A stretch of DNA of 64,000 bases from an uncultured Lachnoclostridium sp. (GCA_930986645.1 CAKNJS010000006.1:31430-95429), one strand, 5' to 3'. Positions 53,870 to 63,950 are shown, counted from the first letter of the stretch. Translations and numbers: made by a program. Notes: generated from the sequence alone by a model not told the origin.

Positions 53870-54826
53870 CTATACCCCCATAAGAGCGATCAGGCAGAGA
53901 AGTGCTGTAATAACCGAGAACACAGCTACCACTCTCGTCTCCGACCATCCGCAGAGCTCAAAATGGTGGTGGATCGGAGCCATCTTAAAGATACGCTTTC
54001 CGCCTGTCTTTTTAAAATAAGTAACCTGAATAATAACTGATGCCACTTCCACCAGATAGATGAATCCCACGATAATTATAAACAAGGGCATCTGAAGCAT
54101 ATATGCCGTACCGGCGACAAAACCGCCCAGTGCAAGCGACCCTGTATCTCCCATAAACACACTTGCAGGATATACATTAAACAAGAGAAATCCAAGCAGC
54201 GCACCTACAACAGCGCAGGTAATCGGCTCAATTCCACTCTTCGTCCCGATTGCAACAACTGTAAAAAATGTAGCGACAAGCACCGTAACACTGGACGCCA
54301 GACCGTCAAGTCCGTCTGTAAAATTAGTCCCGTTTACAGTTCCGATCACCGCAAAGAAAAGAACCGGAACAGCCAGCCAGCCGATATCCCAGTAATATCC
54401 TCCGGAAAACGGTACAAGCATCGTCAGCGGTATTTTTGCCACCTTCACAAGATAGAATGCGAATACAGCGGTAACAACAATCTGCAGAGCCATCTTCTGC
54501 ATCGGCATCAGCCCGTCTGAACGCTTCAGGACAACTTTAAGATAATCATCAAGGAAACCGATCAGGCCGAACGCAACCGTCAGAAACAGGACCGGTATAA
54601 TTCTCGGGTAATCCCGTACATAAAAAAGGGAGGTCACGATCACTGCTATCAGGATAATAATCCCGCCCATCGTAGGCGTACCTGCTTTCTTAAGATGGGA
54701 CTGCACACCGTCCACACGTTCCGTCTGTTTCATCTTCAGTTTTCTTAAAAAAGGAATGACAACCGGCCCCAGTACAAGGCTCACGGCAAAGGAAACCAGC
54801 ACCGGAATCACTACATGACTACTCAT
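53870..54826 (-). CDS. mraY: Phospho-N-acetylmuramoyl-pentapeptide-transferase
   Basis: GTPTMGGIIIL; GFLDDYLKV; NFTDGLDGLA; MAPIHHHFELCGW. Confidence 0.97.
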   Translation of the reverse strand: MSSHVVIPVLVSFAVSLVLGPVVIPFLRKLKMKQTERVDGVQSHLKKAGTPTMGGIIILIAVIVTSLFYVRDYPRIIPVLFLTVAFGLIGFLDDYLKVVLKRSDGLMPMQKMALQIVVTAVFAFYLVKVAKIPLTMLVPFSGGYYWDIGWLAVPVLFFAVIGTVNGTNFTDGLDGLASSVTVLVATFFTVVAIGTKSGIEPITCAVVGALLGFLLFNVYPASVFMGDTGSLALGGFVAGTAYMLQMPLFIIIVGFIYLVEVASVIIQVTYFKKTGGKRIFKMAPIHHHFELCGWSETRVVAVFSVITALLCLIALMGV

Positions 54827-54884
54827 AAATCCACCTCTTCATCTCTTTCGTTTCATACAGGGGCCTCCCCCTTTTCTGAACATC

Positions 54885-56630
54885 TCATTTAGTATATACC
54901 ATCGTCTGATTTTTTTCAATCCCGAGATAGGGAAGCACATTGTCGTAAATATCCCTGAGGACCGGTGCGGCGATTGTCCCTCCGTAGTACACCCCCTTGG
55001 GATCATGGATGATAACCATTCCGAGAATCTGCGGATCGTCCGCCGGAGCGAACCCGATAAATGAGGATATATACTTATTGGCACTTCTGGGCAGAGTCTG
55101 CGATGTAGCCGTCTTCCCGCCGATAGAATACCCCTCTATATATGCATTCTTTCCCGAGCCCTCCGAGACCACACTCTCAAGCAGCATCCGCATTGTCTCC
55201 GATGTCTCTTCTGATACAATCCCCTTCTCACTGTCATAGTCGAATGTTTCGATCTTCTCTCCGTTTTCATCGAGCACGGCAGCCGCTACATGAGGCGTTA
55301 CCCTTGTACCGCCGTTTATAATGGAGCTCACAGTAACAGCCATCTGAATCGGAGTCACTTGAAAAGACTGCCCGAACGTCATAGTAGCAAGTTCCACAGT
55401 GCCGATATCCTCTTTCTTGTGCATGATAGTACCCGCCTCGCCCGGGAGATCGACATTTGTCAGCTTCAGAAGCCCGAACTTCTCAAAATAGTCATAAAAC
55501 CTGTCTGCCCCCAGTCTGAGTCCGATATCCATAAACACCGGATTGCAGGAATTCTGTATTCCCTGTACAAACGTTTCCTGTCCATGACCTCCCACTTTAT
55601 GGCACCGGATCTTCCGATCTTCCACTATGCGGTAGCCCGGACATACAAACGTGTCATCGAGAGATACAACTCCCTCTTCCAGACAGGCGGAGGCGGTAAT
55701 GATCTTAAACGTGGAGCCCGGTTCGTAAGTATCGTTAATGCACCGGTTTCTCCACATCTGATTCAGCTGATCCTGAAGTTCTTCATCCGACAGGGAATTC
55801 TCATCTACGCCCGTGTTCAGCTCATAAGGATTATTCAGATCAAACTCCGGAACGTTTACCATGGCATAGATCTCTCCGTTCTGCGGATTCATCAGGAGAA
55901 TGGAAACAGCTTCCGCCTGCTTTTCCTCCATCACATTTTCCGCCACCTGCTGGCAGTATGCCTGCATATTATAATCAAGGCTTACCTGCAGGGTCTCTCC
56001 GGCAACAGGCTCGATGCGGTCTTCGGCTACGCCGTCAAGCTCTACGCCCCTTGCATCCGTCACAGTCAGGATCGTTCCGTTGGTTCCTTTCAGGTAATCC
56101 TCATATTTTACTTCCAGACCGATAATCCCCTGATTATCACCCCCGGTAAACCCCAGCACTCTTGAGGCCAGATCATCAAACGGATAATAACGTTTATAAT
56201 CTTCATCCACCTTCACCCCCGCCAGATCATATTTCCGGATCCTGTCGCCGGTTTCCTTGTCCACATTGGTCTGAATCTTCTCCATGGATGATACTTTCTC
56301 TACTTTTTTCCTCACTTCGGACTCTTCCAGCCCCAGCTCTGAACAGAGCACCTCCGTTACAAGATCCTCATCTTCAATCTGGCTGTGGATCACGGATATG
56401 GTACACACGGTCCGATTCGCAGCAAGAACAACACCGTTACGGTCAACGATCTCCCCTCTTGCGGCCTTAATCTCACGCTCCCGTTCATGCAGATCCTGTG
56501 CCAGTTCCTGATAATACTCTGCATCAAATACCATCAGCCAGACAAGTCTGCCGATAAGTCCGAACAGGATCAGCGCGGCGCAGATAAATACTACAAGGAT
56601 TTTCTTCTTATTATATGTTCTGTTTTTCAT
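54885..56630 (-). CDS. Class B penicillin-binding protein, SpoVD/FtsI-like (copy 2)
   Basis: YEPGSTFKIITASACLE (SxxK), SCNPVFMDI (SxN), KTAT in place of KTGT. Confidence 0.92.
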   Translation of the reverse strand: MKNRTYNKKKILVVFICAALILFGLIGRLVWLMVFDAEYYQELAQDLHEREREIKAARGEIVDRNGVVLAANRTVCTISVIHSQIEDEDLVTEVLCSELGLEESEVRKKVEKVSSMEKIQTNVDKETGDRIRKYDLAGVKVDEDYKRYYPFDDLASRVLGFTGGDNQGIIGLEVKYEDYLKGTNGTILTVTDARGVELDGVAEDRIEPVAGETLQVSLDYNMQAYCQQVAENVMEEKQAEAVSILLMNPQNGEIYAMVNVPEFDLNNPYELNTGVDENSLSDEELQDQLNQMWRNRCINDTYEPGSTFKIITASACLEEGVVSLDDTFVCPGYRIVEDRKIRCHKVGGHGQETFVQGIQNSCNPVFMDIGLRLGADRFYDYFEKFGLLKLTNVDLPGEAGTIMHKKEDIGTVELATMTFGQSFQVTPIQMAVTVSSIINGGTRVTPHVAAAVLDENGEKIETFDYDSEKGIVSEETSETMRMLLESVVSEGSGKNAYIEGYSIGGKTATSQTLPRSANKYISSFIGFAPADDPQILGMVIIHDPKGVYYGGTIAAPVLRDIYDNVLPYLGIEKNQTMVYTK

Positions 56631-56724
56631 AGACAAATAACCCTGCAAAAGATGTTGTTAAAACATATTACATCTTTCGCAGGGTTATTCCTTATTCTGC
56701 CGGATCAAAACAATCCGCAGGCTT

Positions 56725-58740
56725 CTATTCTGTTGTTTCGCCGGTCGCCCAGTCATCCAGATCCGGGTCATAGTCTTCATCTATATAGGATCCGTCCGGA
56801 TTATTGTAAGTCTCCTCATAATTTTCATCGTAATCCGTATACCCGGCATCCGCAATATCCTCTCCGTCTGTCTGGATCGTACTCTCACTCTCTGCGATCG
56901 TAGTGATGCCCAGATACGGGAACGCCTCCTCCATAATCGCTTTGGACAGTCCCAGCACAAGTGAACTGTCCGCCTGAACTTCCGCATTCGGCTCATCGAT
57001 CACCACATAGATTACCACTTCAGGATTGCTGGCCGGGGCGCACGCAATATAGGAGAGCAGATATTTTCCGTTTCCCCGCGGGAGCTTTTCCGCTGTACCC
57101 GTCTTGGCGCCGATCTCATATCCGTCCACCTGAGCGCTTTTTCCCGTACCATAGTCCATTGTCGCTTTAAGGTACTGTCTGATAGTCTGTGACGTTTCAG
57201 ATGAAACAGTTTTCCGCAGCAGTACAGGATCTTTCGTCTCAATTACATTTCCGTCTTCATCCTGAATCTGTTTTACCACATGAGGTTCATAGTAATACCC
57301 TCCGTTCACCAGAGAACAGAAAGCTGACATAAGCTGCGTCATCGTAACATTGAAGTTTTGCCCGAAAGAGTTCGTCGCAAGATCGATATCCGACATGTTA
57401 TCCGCACTGTACAAAAGTCCTGCCGTCTCAGCCTCTCCCGGAAGATCTATGCCGGTATATTCACCAAAACCGAATATATGCTGATATCTTGTAAAATCAT
57501 CCGCTCCGATCGTAAGCGCCATATCCATCAGTGCCACATTACAGGAATATGCCAAAGCATCCTGCACGGTCTCCGTACCGTGTCCTTCTTTGTGCGCACA
57601 GCTGATATCTGTTCCGAGAACGTTTTTAGAGCCGTCACAGTAATATGTCTCATCACCTTTCAATTTGCCCGTCTCAAGACCGGCCGCTATGGTAAAAGGC
57701 TTCGCCGTAGATCCCGGCTCGTAGGCATCACTGACGCAGAAGTTTCTCCACAGATCGTTCATCGCATTGACCTGATCTTCTTCCGTCATTTTGTCCCACT
57801 CTTCATCCGTATAGATACCGAACAGATCCCGCGGAGAGTTCAGATTAAAATTGGGATAGGATGCCTCCGCCAGAATTTCTCCGGTATTTGGATTCATGAT
57901 CATCACTGCTGTATTCTTACTTCCAAGTTTTCCGTCCTCAGCATGCTCCTGATTAAAGTCAAGGATACACTTTTCGACAATGCTCTGGAGTGTCACGTCT
58001 ATAGTCGAAACAACTGTATCTCCGTTTTTCGCCGGCTTTACCGTACGTTCCAGAGACGACTCGGTATCAAAATACCCATACTCTCTGCCGTCTGTCCCGT
58101 TGAGGATATCGTTATATGCACTCTCGATTCCGATCGCCCCTGCATTGCCCGAATAAGTGAATCCGATCACATCGCTGGCGAGGCTGTCATAAGGATAAGT
58201 TCTCGTGTAATCCTCCTCCAGCCAGACTCCTTTGACATTGGGATAGTTTTTATCGTCGTCATCGATTGCATTGAACTTCTGCGCCGTCTCATAATCAACG
58301 CCGGTTTTCAGAATCTCATACTGGCTTTTCGGCTTGTCTTCTATCAGCTTGTCAATAACGCTTCCTTCAATCCCGAAACATTCCTCCAGCACTTCTTTTG
58401 TCGGTTCGATGTAATCATCTTTCTCTCCGCTGTCAGTAAGGACCATAACATCAAGTATTACATTGTAGACACGCTCACTTGTCGCAACTTTCGTGCCGTT
58501 CCGGTCTACTATGTCTCCCCTCTTATATGCGATCACTCTGCTGTTATAATTCTGCTGATCCAGAACCACCTTTGTATAACTGCTTCCTTTAGATGCATTA
58601 ATCCATGTAATCCTTCCTATAAGAACAACAAAAGCCAGTATCACTGCCATAAATAGCATTACCAGCTTTCGTTGCATTCTTAGGGGGAATTTTTTTGTCA
58701 AAAATCCAAATCTGTTTTTTCTTCTCTTTCTTCCAGCCAT
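56725..58740 (-). CDS. Class B penicillin-binding protein, FtsI/PBP2B-like (copy 1)
   Basis: YEPGSTAKPFTIAAGLE (SxxK), SCNVALMDM, GAKTGTAEKLPRG; directly downstream of ftsL-like gene. Confidence 0.93.
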   Translation of the reverse strand: MAGRKRRKNRFGFLTKKFPLRMQRKLVMLFMAVILAFVVLIGRITWINASKGSSYTKVVLDQQNYNSRVIAYKRGDIVDRNGTKVATSERVYNVILDVMVLTDSGEKDDYIEPTKEVLEECFGIEGSVIDKLIEDKPKSQYEILKTGVDYETAQKFNAIDDDDKNYPNVKGVWLEEDYTRTYPYDSLASDVIGFTYSGNAGAIGIESAYNDILNGTDGREYGYFDTESSLERTVKPAKNGDTVVSTIDVTLQSIVEKCILDFNQEHAEDGKLGSKNTAVMIMNPNTGEILAEASYPNFNLNSPRDLFGIYTDEEWDKMTEEDQVNAMNDLWRNFCVSDAYEPGSTAKPFTIAAGLETGKLKGDETYYCDGSKNVLGTDISCAHKEGHGTETVQDALAYSCNVALMDMALTIGADDFTRYQHIFGFGEYTGIDLPGEAETAGLLYSADNMSDIDLATNSFGQNFNVTMTQLMSAFCSLVNGGYYYEPHVVKQIQDEDGNVIETKDPVLLRKTVSSETSQTIRQYLKATMDYGTGKSAQVDGYEIGAKTGTAEKLPRGNGKYLLSYIACAPASNPEVVIYVVIDEPNAEVQADSSLVLGLSKAIMEEAFPYLGITTIAESESTIQTDGEDIADAGYTDYDENYEETYNNPDGSYIDEDYDPDLDDWATGETTE

Positions 58741-58781
58741 ATTACTTATTCCTTATCAAATACCGCTGCAGTCTCACCGTT

Positions 58782-59324
58782 TCAGCGGGAAGCTTCGCTG
58801 GACTGCGCCAGCACGCCGCTTTTGGGAATATCGCTGTACTGCTTTACATAATCTCCGGAAGGACTGTCATACTCAATCACTGTTCCTTCGGATGCATACA
58901 CCATTCCCATCTCATTTACCGCTTTATCTTTCACAGTCTGAAGATTAACGGAATCTGCCGCTGCATTATATCTCGTATCATTTGCCTCCGTAAGATCAGC
59001 CAGCTCTTCCTGAAGAGCCGTAATATGCTCAGATCTGCTCACGACATCCGACTGCAGATTCAAATACAGTACACAGACCATAACTGCGCACACAGCCGCT
59101 GCTGCAAGAAATACAGCATATGCCGGACTGATGCTCATAGCCCTGTTTCTGTTTCTTGCAACCTGACGGCTTGTCCGCCGTGGCTGCGCCGGACGCGTTT
59201 TCGGCGCCCGTGCCGGAACAGGCTCCGCCTGGCGCACGGTATTTCCATACACATAGAACTGCCTCTGACTTCTTCCCCTGTGATCAGATCTTCTATTATT
59301 ATATGTGCTGTACCCTGCTGCCAT
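58782..59324 (-). CDS. FtsL-like septum protein
   Basis: Basic disordered N-terminus, single TM (AYAVFLAAAAVCAVMVCVLYLNLQSD), short coiled-coil; lies between rsmH and ftsI. Confidence 0.8.
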   Translation of the reverse strand: MAAGYSTYNNRRSDHRGRSQRQFYVYGNTVRQAEPVPARAPKTRPAQPRRTSRQVARNRNRAMSISPAYAVFLAAAAVCAVMVCVLYLNLQSDVVSRSEHITALQEELADLTEANDTRYNAAADSVNLQTVKDKAVNEMGMVYASEGTVIEYDSPSGDYVKQYSDIPKSGVLAQSSEASR

Positions 59325-59407
59325 AGCGAACTGCCCCTTTCCTGTTTTTTGTTTCTCCGGGCTCTCCCCTTCCCGTCAAAACATATATCTTAACTACTCC
59401 CTGTTAT

Positions 59408-60343
59408 TTACGCACGTTCAAATATTCGAAGCTTTGCGCTCTTTGAACGACTGTTGGACTCCATTTCCTCCGTTGTCGGGAGGATCGGCTTCCTTGTTAT
59501 CACTTTCCCTTTTGATACTTTTCCGCACACACATACGGGAAAGTGGCTCGGACAGGTACATGGATTCTCGTTCTTTCGAAACGCACTCTTCACGATTCTG
59601 TCCTCCAGCGAATGAAATGTTATGATGCAGATCCGGCCTCCCGGATTTAACATATCGATCATGTCATCCAGTGAACTCTTCAGCACATCCAGCTCGTGAT
59701 TCAGTTCAATCCTGATCGCCTGAAATGTCCGTTTTGACGGATGTCCTGATGTCTTCTGAATTTTCATTGGAATGGCATGCCGTATAATCTCATTCAGCTG
59801 TCCTGTTGTCTCGATCGGTCCTTTCCTGCGTTCCGCTGCGATATGCTTTGCAATATTCTTAGCAAATCTGTCTTCTCCATAATCACGGATCACCCGATAA
59901 AGTTCCGATTCACTGTAGTCATTGACAATATCACGCGCCGTCATCCTCTGCCGCTGATCCATCCTCATATCAAGAGGCGCATCCACCCGGTATGAAAATC
60001 CCCTCTCGGCCGTATCCAGCTGATAGGATGATACTCCGAGGTCAATGACGATCCCGTCGACTTTATCAATGCCTATTTTGTGGAGCTGCGGCTTCATATC
60101 ACGGTAATTGCTCCGTATTATCGTGACCTTCTCCCCGAAGCCTTCCAGTCGTTTGCCCGCCGCCTCAATGGCGTCGGCATCCTGGTCTATTCCTATAAAT
60201 CTCCCCTTGTCATTTAACCTGCTGCACACCTCATATGCGTGACCTCCGCCCCCCAGCGTAGCGTCCACATAAATGCCGTCCGGTTTGACATTAAGCCCGT
60301 CCACAGTCTCTTTGAGCAGGACGGATGTGTGATTGAATGCCAT
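59408..60343 (-). CDS. rsmH: 16S rRNA (cytosine1402-N4)-methyltransferase
   Basis: [61 protein letters not shown]-like tail. Confidence 0.96.
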   Translation of the reverse strand: MAFNHTSVLLKETVDGLNVKPDGIYVDATLGGGGHAYEVCSRLNDKGRFIGIDQDADAIEAAGKRLEGFGEKVTIIRSNYRDMKPQLHKIGIDKVDGIVIDLGVSSYQLDTAERGFSYRVDAPLDMRMDQRQRMTARDIVNDYSESELYRVIRDYGEDRFAKNIAKHIAAERRKGPIETTGQLNEIIRHAIPMKIQKTSGHPSKRTFQAIRIELNHELDVLKSSLDDMIDMLNPGGRICIITFHSLEDRIVKSAFRKNENPCTCPSHFPVCVCGKVSKGKVITRKPILPTTEEMESNSRSKSAKLRIFERA

Positions 60344-60357
60344 AGTCTCCTCCTAAA

Positions 60358-60795
60358 TCAGATCCTGATTCCTATTGCTTCCATACGCTCTGCAATGGCA
60401 TCCAGATCTTCTTCGCTAACCTGACTGCGCTCTTCCCACAGAGCCTTGTCCCAGATTTCCACGCGGTCCTGAACTCCCACAAGGACAACGTCTTTCTCCA
60501 GATGCGCTGCCTTTCTAAGTGACGGCGGTACAAGAACTCTCCCCTGCTTGTCGAAACTGCCCTCAGACGCGCTTCCGAAGAAATAGCGTTTAAAGATTCT
60601 GGCATCCTTATTCATACGTGGTAAGGTTTCAAGCTCGGCGACGAATTTATTCCATTCTTCCTGAGAGTATACAAAGAGGCAGCCTTCCAGTCCGTTACAG
60701 ATGACAAAACTGTCACCAAGGTCATCCCTCAGTTTTGCCGGGATGATGAGTCTTCCCTTTTCATCAATGCTATGGTTAAACTCTCCTAATAACAT
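60358..60795 (-). CDS. mraZ: Transcriptional regulator MraZ
   Basis: MLLGEFNHSIDEKGRLIIPAKLRDDLGDSFVI AbrB-like repeat; start of dcw cluster. Confidence 0.96.
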   Translation of the reverse strand: MLLGEFNHSIDEKGRLIIPAKLRDDLGDSFVICNGLEGCLFVYSQEEWNKFVAELETLPRMNKDARIFKRYFFGSASEGSFDKQGRVLVPPSLRKAAHLEKDVVLVGVQDRVEIWDKALWEERSQVSEEDLDAIAERMEAIGIRI

Positions 60796-60835
60796 CTGGA
60801 ATCCTTTCTCTTATTGTGAGCCTCCACATCGCTCC

Positions 60836-60890
60836 CCACTTTATACCACTAGCCACCACTCTTTACCACTTGTCACCATTCTAAACCACC
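60836..60890 (-). promoter_or_regulatory. MraZ-box-like array: six GTGG-core repeats at exact 10-nt spacing
   Basis: Plus strand CCACT/CCACT/CCACT/CCACT/CCATT/CCACC ending at 60840, 60850, 60860, 60870, 60880, 60890. Confidence 0.8.
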
Positions 60891-60906
60891 ACACTCCCTT
60901 TTTCAA
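60878..60906 (-). promoter_or_regulatory. Promoter of mraZ/dcw cluster
   Basis: Minus strand TTGAAA - 17 nt - TAGAAT, overlapping the MraZ repeats. Confidence 0.7.
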
Positions 60907-60973
60907 CCCCTTTTTTTGATTTTTTTGTGTGCCCGGAAGTTCAAAAAGAGCAGAAAAACCTGCTGTTTTCGGG

Positions 60974-61021
60974 CAAAAAAAGAACATGTAGGTGATGGGA
61001 TTTGACCTGTCACCTACATGT
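60974..61021 (-). terminator. Intrinsic terminator upstream of dcw cluster
   Basis: ACATGTAGGTGA / TCACCTACATGT 12-bp stem followed by T7 on minus strand. Confidence 0.88.
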
Positions 61022-61059
61022 TGTGTTTTAGTTCGATATCTTGTTTTTAAGTGGATTTT

Positions 61060-61311
61060 TTATTCTGCAGTGTCCTGAGCAGAAAGACCATTCAGATAAT
61101 TTGTCACTGCATCATAATTGACCTCAGCAACCACTCTCTCTTTTCCCGAATCATATATATCATAAGCAGAATACCCGAGCCATGCCACAAGAGCAATCGC
61201 TGCCAGAGCAAGCACGCCCTTTCTGACAATATTCATCACTTTCTGCTTACGCATGATCTTCTTTCTGTTCGCCTTTTCCTGTTTATATCTGTCAACCTTC
61301 TCCTGGCTCAT
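61060..61311 (-). CDS. Small single-TM protein of unknown function
   Basis: 83 aa, Lys/Arg-rich N-terminus then VLALAAIALVAWLGYSAYDIY; followed by clear terminator. Confidence 0.6.
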   Translation of the reverse strand: MSQEKVDRYKQEKANRKKIMRKQKVMNIVRKGVLALAAIALVAWLGYSAYDIYDSGKERVVAEVNYDAVTNYLNGLSAQDTAE

Positions 61312-61386
61312 CTGTACCGGCTCCTTTCACTAACGGCCGCCTGTTGTCTGCTGCAGCCACATAATGTCAGTTTACCACAATCATCT

Positions 61387-62274
61387 TCAGAGTACAACTA
61401 TTATTCCTCCGTCATTGGCATACATCGTGCTGATTCCCGCAGTATCGACAATAAAACTGTCCCTTACGCGGATCTTTTCAAGAAGCATCCGTTCTACTTC
61501 TCTGGCCCGTTCCGGGCAATTACAGTGGGCAATCGCCAGCAGTTTGTCTTTCGTCGCTTTTCCTTCCCGTGCAATCTGGTCCGTCATCTTAACAAGAGCT
61601 CGTTTCATGCCTCTTGCCTGTCCGAGCTGGCAGATCGTGCCTTCAGGTGTAGATCCCATAACCGGTTTAATATTAAGGGCGCTGGCCACAAATGATTTAA
61701 TACCTGTGAGACGGCCATTCTTGCGCAGCGTATCCAGATTTTCAAGCACGAAATACGTGTGCTGGCTCTCTATATATTCTTCCACTGTGCTGACTGTCTC
61801 ATCAAAACCAAGTCCCTGTTCCTCACACTCCTGTATCTTAAGTCCGATAAGAGTCTCACCCACCGAAGCAGACCGGGAATTAAACACGTAAATCTGCTTT
61901 TCGTCCTCTCCGTGCTCCTCGATCCAGAGCTTTTTCCCAAGCTGCGCACTATTGTATGAACCGCTCAATTCCGAAGAAAGGGTCACTGCATACACTCTCT
62001 TCTCGCTGCCCGCATACAGCTCCATGTATTCCTCCGGAGAAGGGCAGGAAGACTTTGGACATTCCGGACTTGCCGCCACGCGGCGCAGGAAATCCGCCTG
62101 ATCAAAAGACGTATCATCCACGATAATATCTCCGTCCACTTCCATACTGAGCGAAGCCGTCTCGTAGATTCCGCTCGCTTTCATTCTGTGAGTCAGCTCT
62201 CCGCAGCTGTCTACAATAATCTTATAATCCACAATGATCCCTCCCGAACTGCAATGTATATCTCGCGCCCTCAT
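61387..62274 (-). CDS. DegV family fatty-acid-binding-like protein
   Basis: YKIIVDSCGELTHRMK; VTLSSELSGSYNSAQLG; VFNSRSASVGETLIGLK. Confidence 0.92.
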   Translation of the reverse strand: MRARDIHCSSGGIIVDYKIIVDSCGELTHRMKASGIYETASLSMEVDGDIIVDDTSFDQADFLRRVAASPECPKSSCPSPEEYMELYAGSEKRVYAVTLSSELSGSYNSAQLGKKLWIEEHGEDEKQIYVFNSRSASVGETLIGLKIQECEEQGLGFDETVSTVEEYIESQHTYFVLENLDTLRKNGRLTGIKSFVASALNIKPVMGSTPEGTICQLGQARGMKRALVKMTDQIAREGKATKDKLLAIAHCNCPERAREVERMLLEKIRVRDSFIVDTAGISTMYANDGGIIVVL

Positions 62275-62363
62275 AACAAGTAGTTTTCAATACCACATAC
62301 CACTATACCATACATTACCATAGAAAGAAAGGGGAATCTTGTGAATTTTTTCTATATAACAGC

Positions 62364-63830
62364 TCAGTCTTCGAGCCTGATCCTTCTCGAAATCCCCAGC
62401 GCTACTCCCATCTCTGCCATCAGGAACAGAATGGCCGTACCTCCGTAACTGATAAACGGCAGCGTAATACCTGTAGTGGGAAACAGTCCCGTGACAACCG
62501 CTATATTAAAAATAACCTGAATAGCGATATGTGCAAAAATTCCGGCAGCGATCAGAGAGCCATACAGATCCGGCGCATTCTGAGCTATAAACATCAGCCT
62601 GTACAGCAGGACCCCGAACAGAATCAGGATCAGAAGCGCCCCGAACACTCCCAGTTCTTCACAGATTACCACAAGGATCATATCATTCTGCGCTTCCGGG
62701 ATCACACCGAGCTTCTGGGTGCTGTTTCCAAGACCTTTTCCGAAGAAACCGCCGCTTCCGATGGCATAAAGCCCCTGCATTACCTGATAACTTCCGTCAG
62801 ACGCTGTTGCCTCCGGATTCAGCCATGAAATAATACGCTGAATTCTGAAATTATCACTGTTTGCCGCAATCACCGACAAAACAGCAATCCCGATTACAGC
62901 TATGATCACCGCAGCTATAATAATCGCCACAAAAGGCTTTGTCTTCGGATGTATGAGAAAAATCAGAATACAGGTAATTGCCATTACAATGATGGCCGTA
63001 CTCAGATTATCCGTCAGGAAAAGGACGCCTCCCGAAGCTATCGCTCCGAACGCCAATACCCTGACAATTCCTGCCAGTGTATAAGCTTTCCTTCCCAAAC
63101 GGCACAACTCGTACGAAATAAACAGTATGACCGCAATCTTCGTAATCTCGGCAGGCTGGAGAGTCTGACCGCCGGGAAGCTTTATCCACCTTCTGGCACC
63201 GTTCAGCGTAAGCCCCAAAGGCGTACGGACCAGAGCCATCATAAACATTGCAAATATATAGATCTCTGTTGCAAATGCGCCGTAAATATGATAATCGATC
63301 TTAGAGACAAGAAACATCACCACAAATCCCGCCGCGCCGATCAGAGCCTGTCTGGTAAAATAATACAGATCATTTCCGAAATCCGCATCCGCCTCATAGG
63401 AACTTACGCTGTACAGCATGACAAGTCCGAAACACATAAGAAAAATAATGACAAGCAGCAGATCATAATCAAAATACATCTCTCCGGCAGCTGCCCCGTT
63501 TCTGCGCTTCCTGCCTGCAAGCAGCCTGCTTACGCTGCCTCTCTTTGCTTTTGCCGCCGGACGTTTCCGCCTGTTTTCAGTCTGCGGCTGCGGAGTCCGA
63601 AGCATCTCTCTTCTTCGGTCAATCGACTGTCTGTATGCATTCGTATATGTACTGTATCCCGAGCGTGAACTCACAGGCCGGACAGGCTGCGTATCTCCAT
63701 ACCTGCTCTGCCTGACATTCTGCCCGACAGGCCTCATCGGCTGTGTATCTCCTGAGACGCTTCCTTTCTTTCTTCTGTTGCCGCTGTTCTGTCCCCGCCG
63801 GTTGACCGGACGTACAATCCTGCTCTTCAT
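62364..63830 (-). CDS. Second SEDS protein (FtsW/SpoVE/RodA family) with long basic N-terminal extension
   Basis: NGARRWIKLPGGQTLQPAEITKIAVILF; TTGITLPFISYGGTAILF; about 110-aa Arg/Gln-rich N-terminus. Confidence 0.91.
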   Translation of the reverse strand: MKSRIVRPVNRRGQNSGNRRKKGSVSGDTQPMRPVGQNVRQSRYGDTQPVRPVSSRSGYSTYTNAYRQSIDRRREMLRTPQPQTENRRKRPAAKAKRGSVSRLLAGRKRRNGAAAGEMYFDYDLLLVIIFLMCFGLVMLYSVSSYEADADFGNDLYYFTRQALIGAAGFVVMFLVSKIDYHIYGAFATEIYIFAMFMMALVRTPLGLTLNGARRWIKLPGGQTLQPAEITKIAVILFISYELCRLGRKAYTLAGIVRVLAFGAIASGGVLFLTDNLSTAIIVMAITCILIFLIHPKTKPFVAIIIAAVIIAVIGIAVLSVIAANSDNFRIQRIISWLNPEATASDGSYQVMQGLYAIGSGGFFGKGLGNSTQKLGVIPEAQNDMILVVICEELGVFGALLILILFGVLLYRLMFIAQNAPDLYGSLIAAGIFAHIAIQVIFNIAVVTGLFPTTGITLPFISYGGTAILFLMAEMGVALGISRRIRLED

Positions 63831-63950
63831 ACTACCATCGCTTTCCGCTGAAATCTCGCTTATAACAGATAAGGAACCAGTTTCGGTATGAAGCCTTCGC
63901 CCGATCTGATCCCTTATGATAATTCATTAACGTGTAATAATTTTAATTCA

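Noticed and set aside
57358-58656. 432-aa plus-strand ORF
   Set aside because: Entirely antisense to the FtsI-like PBP; no family motifs.
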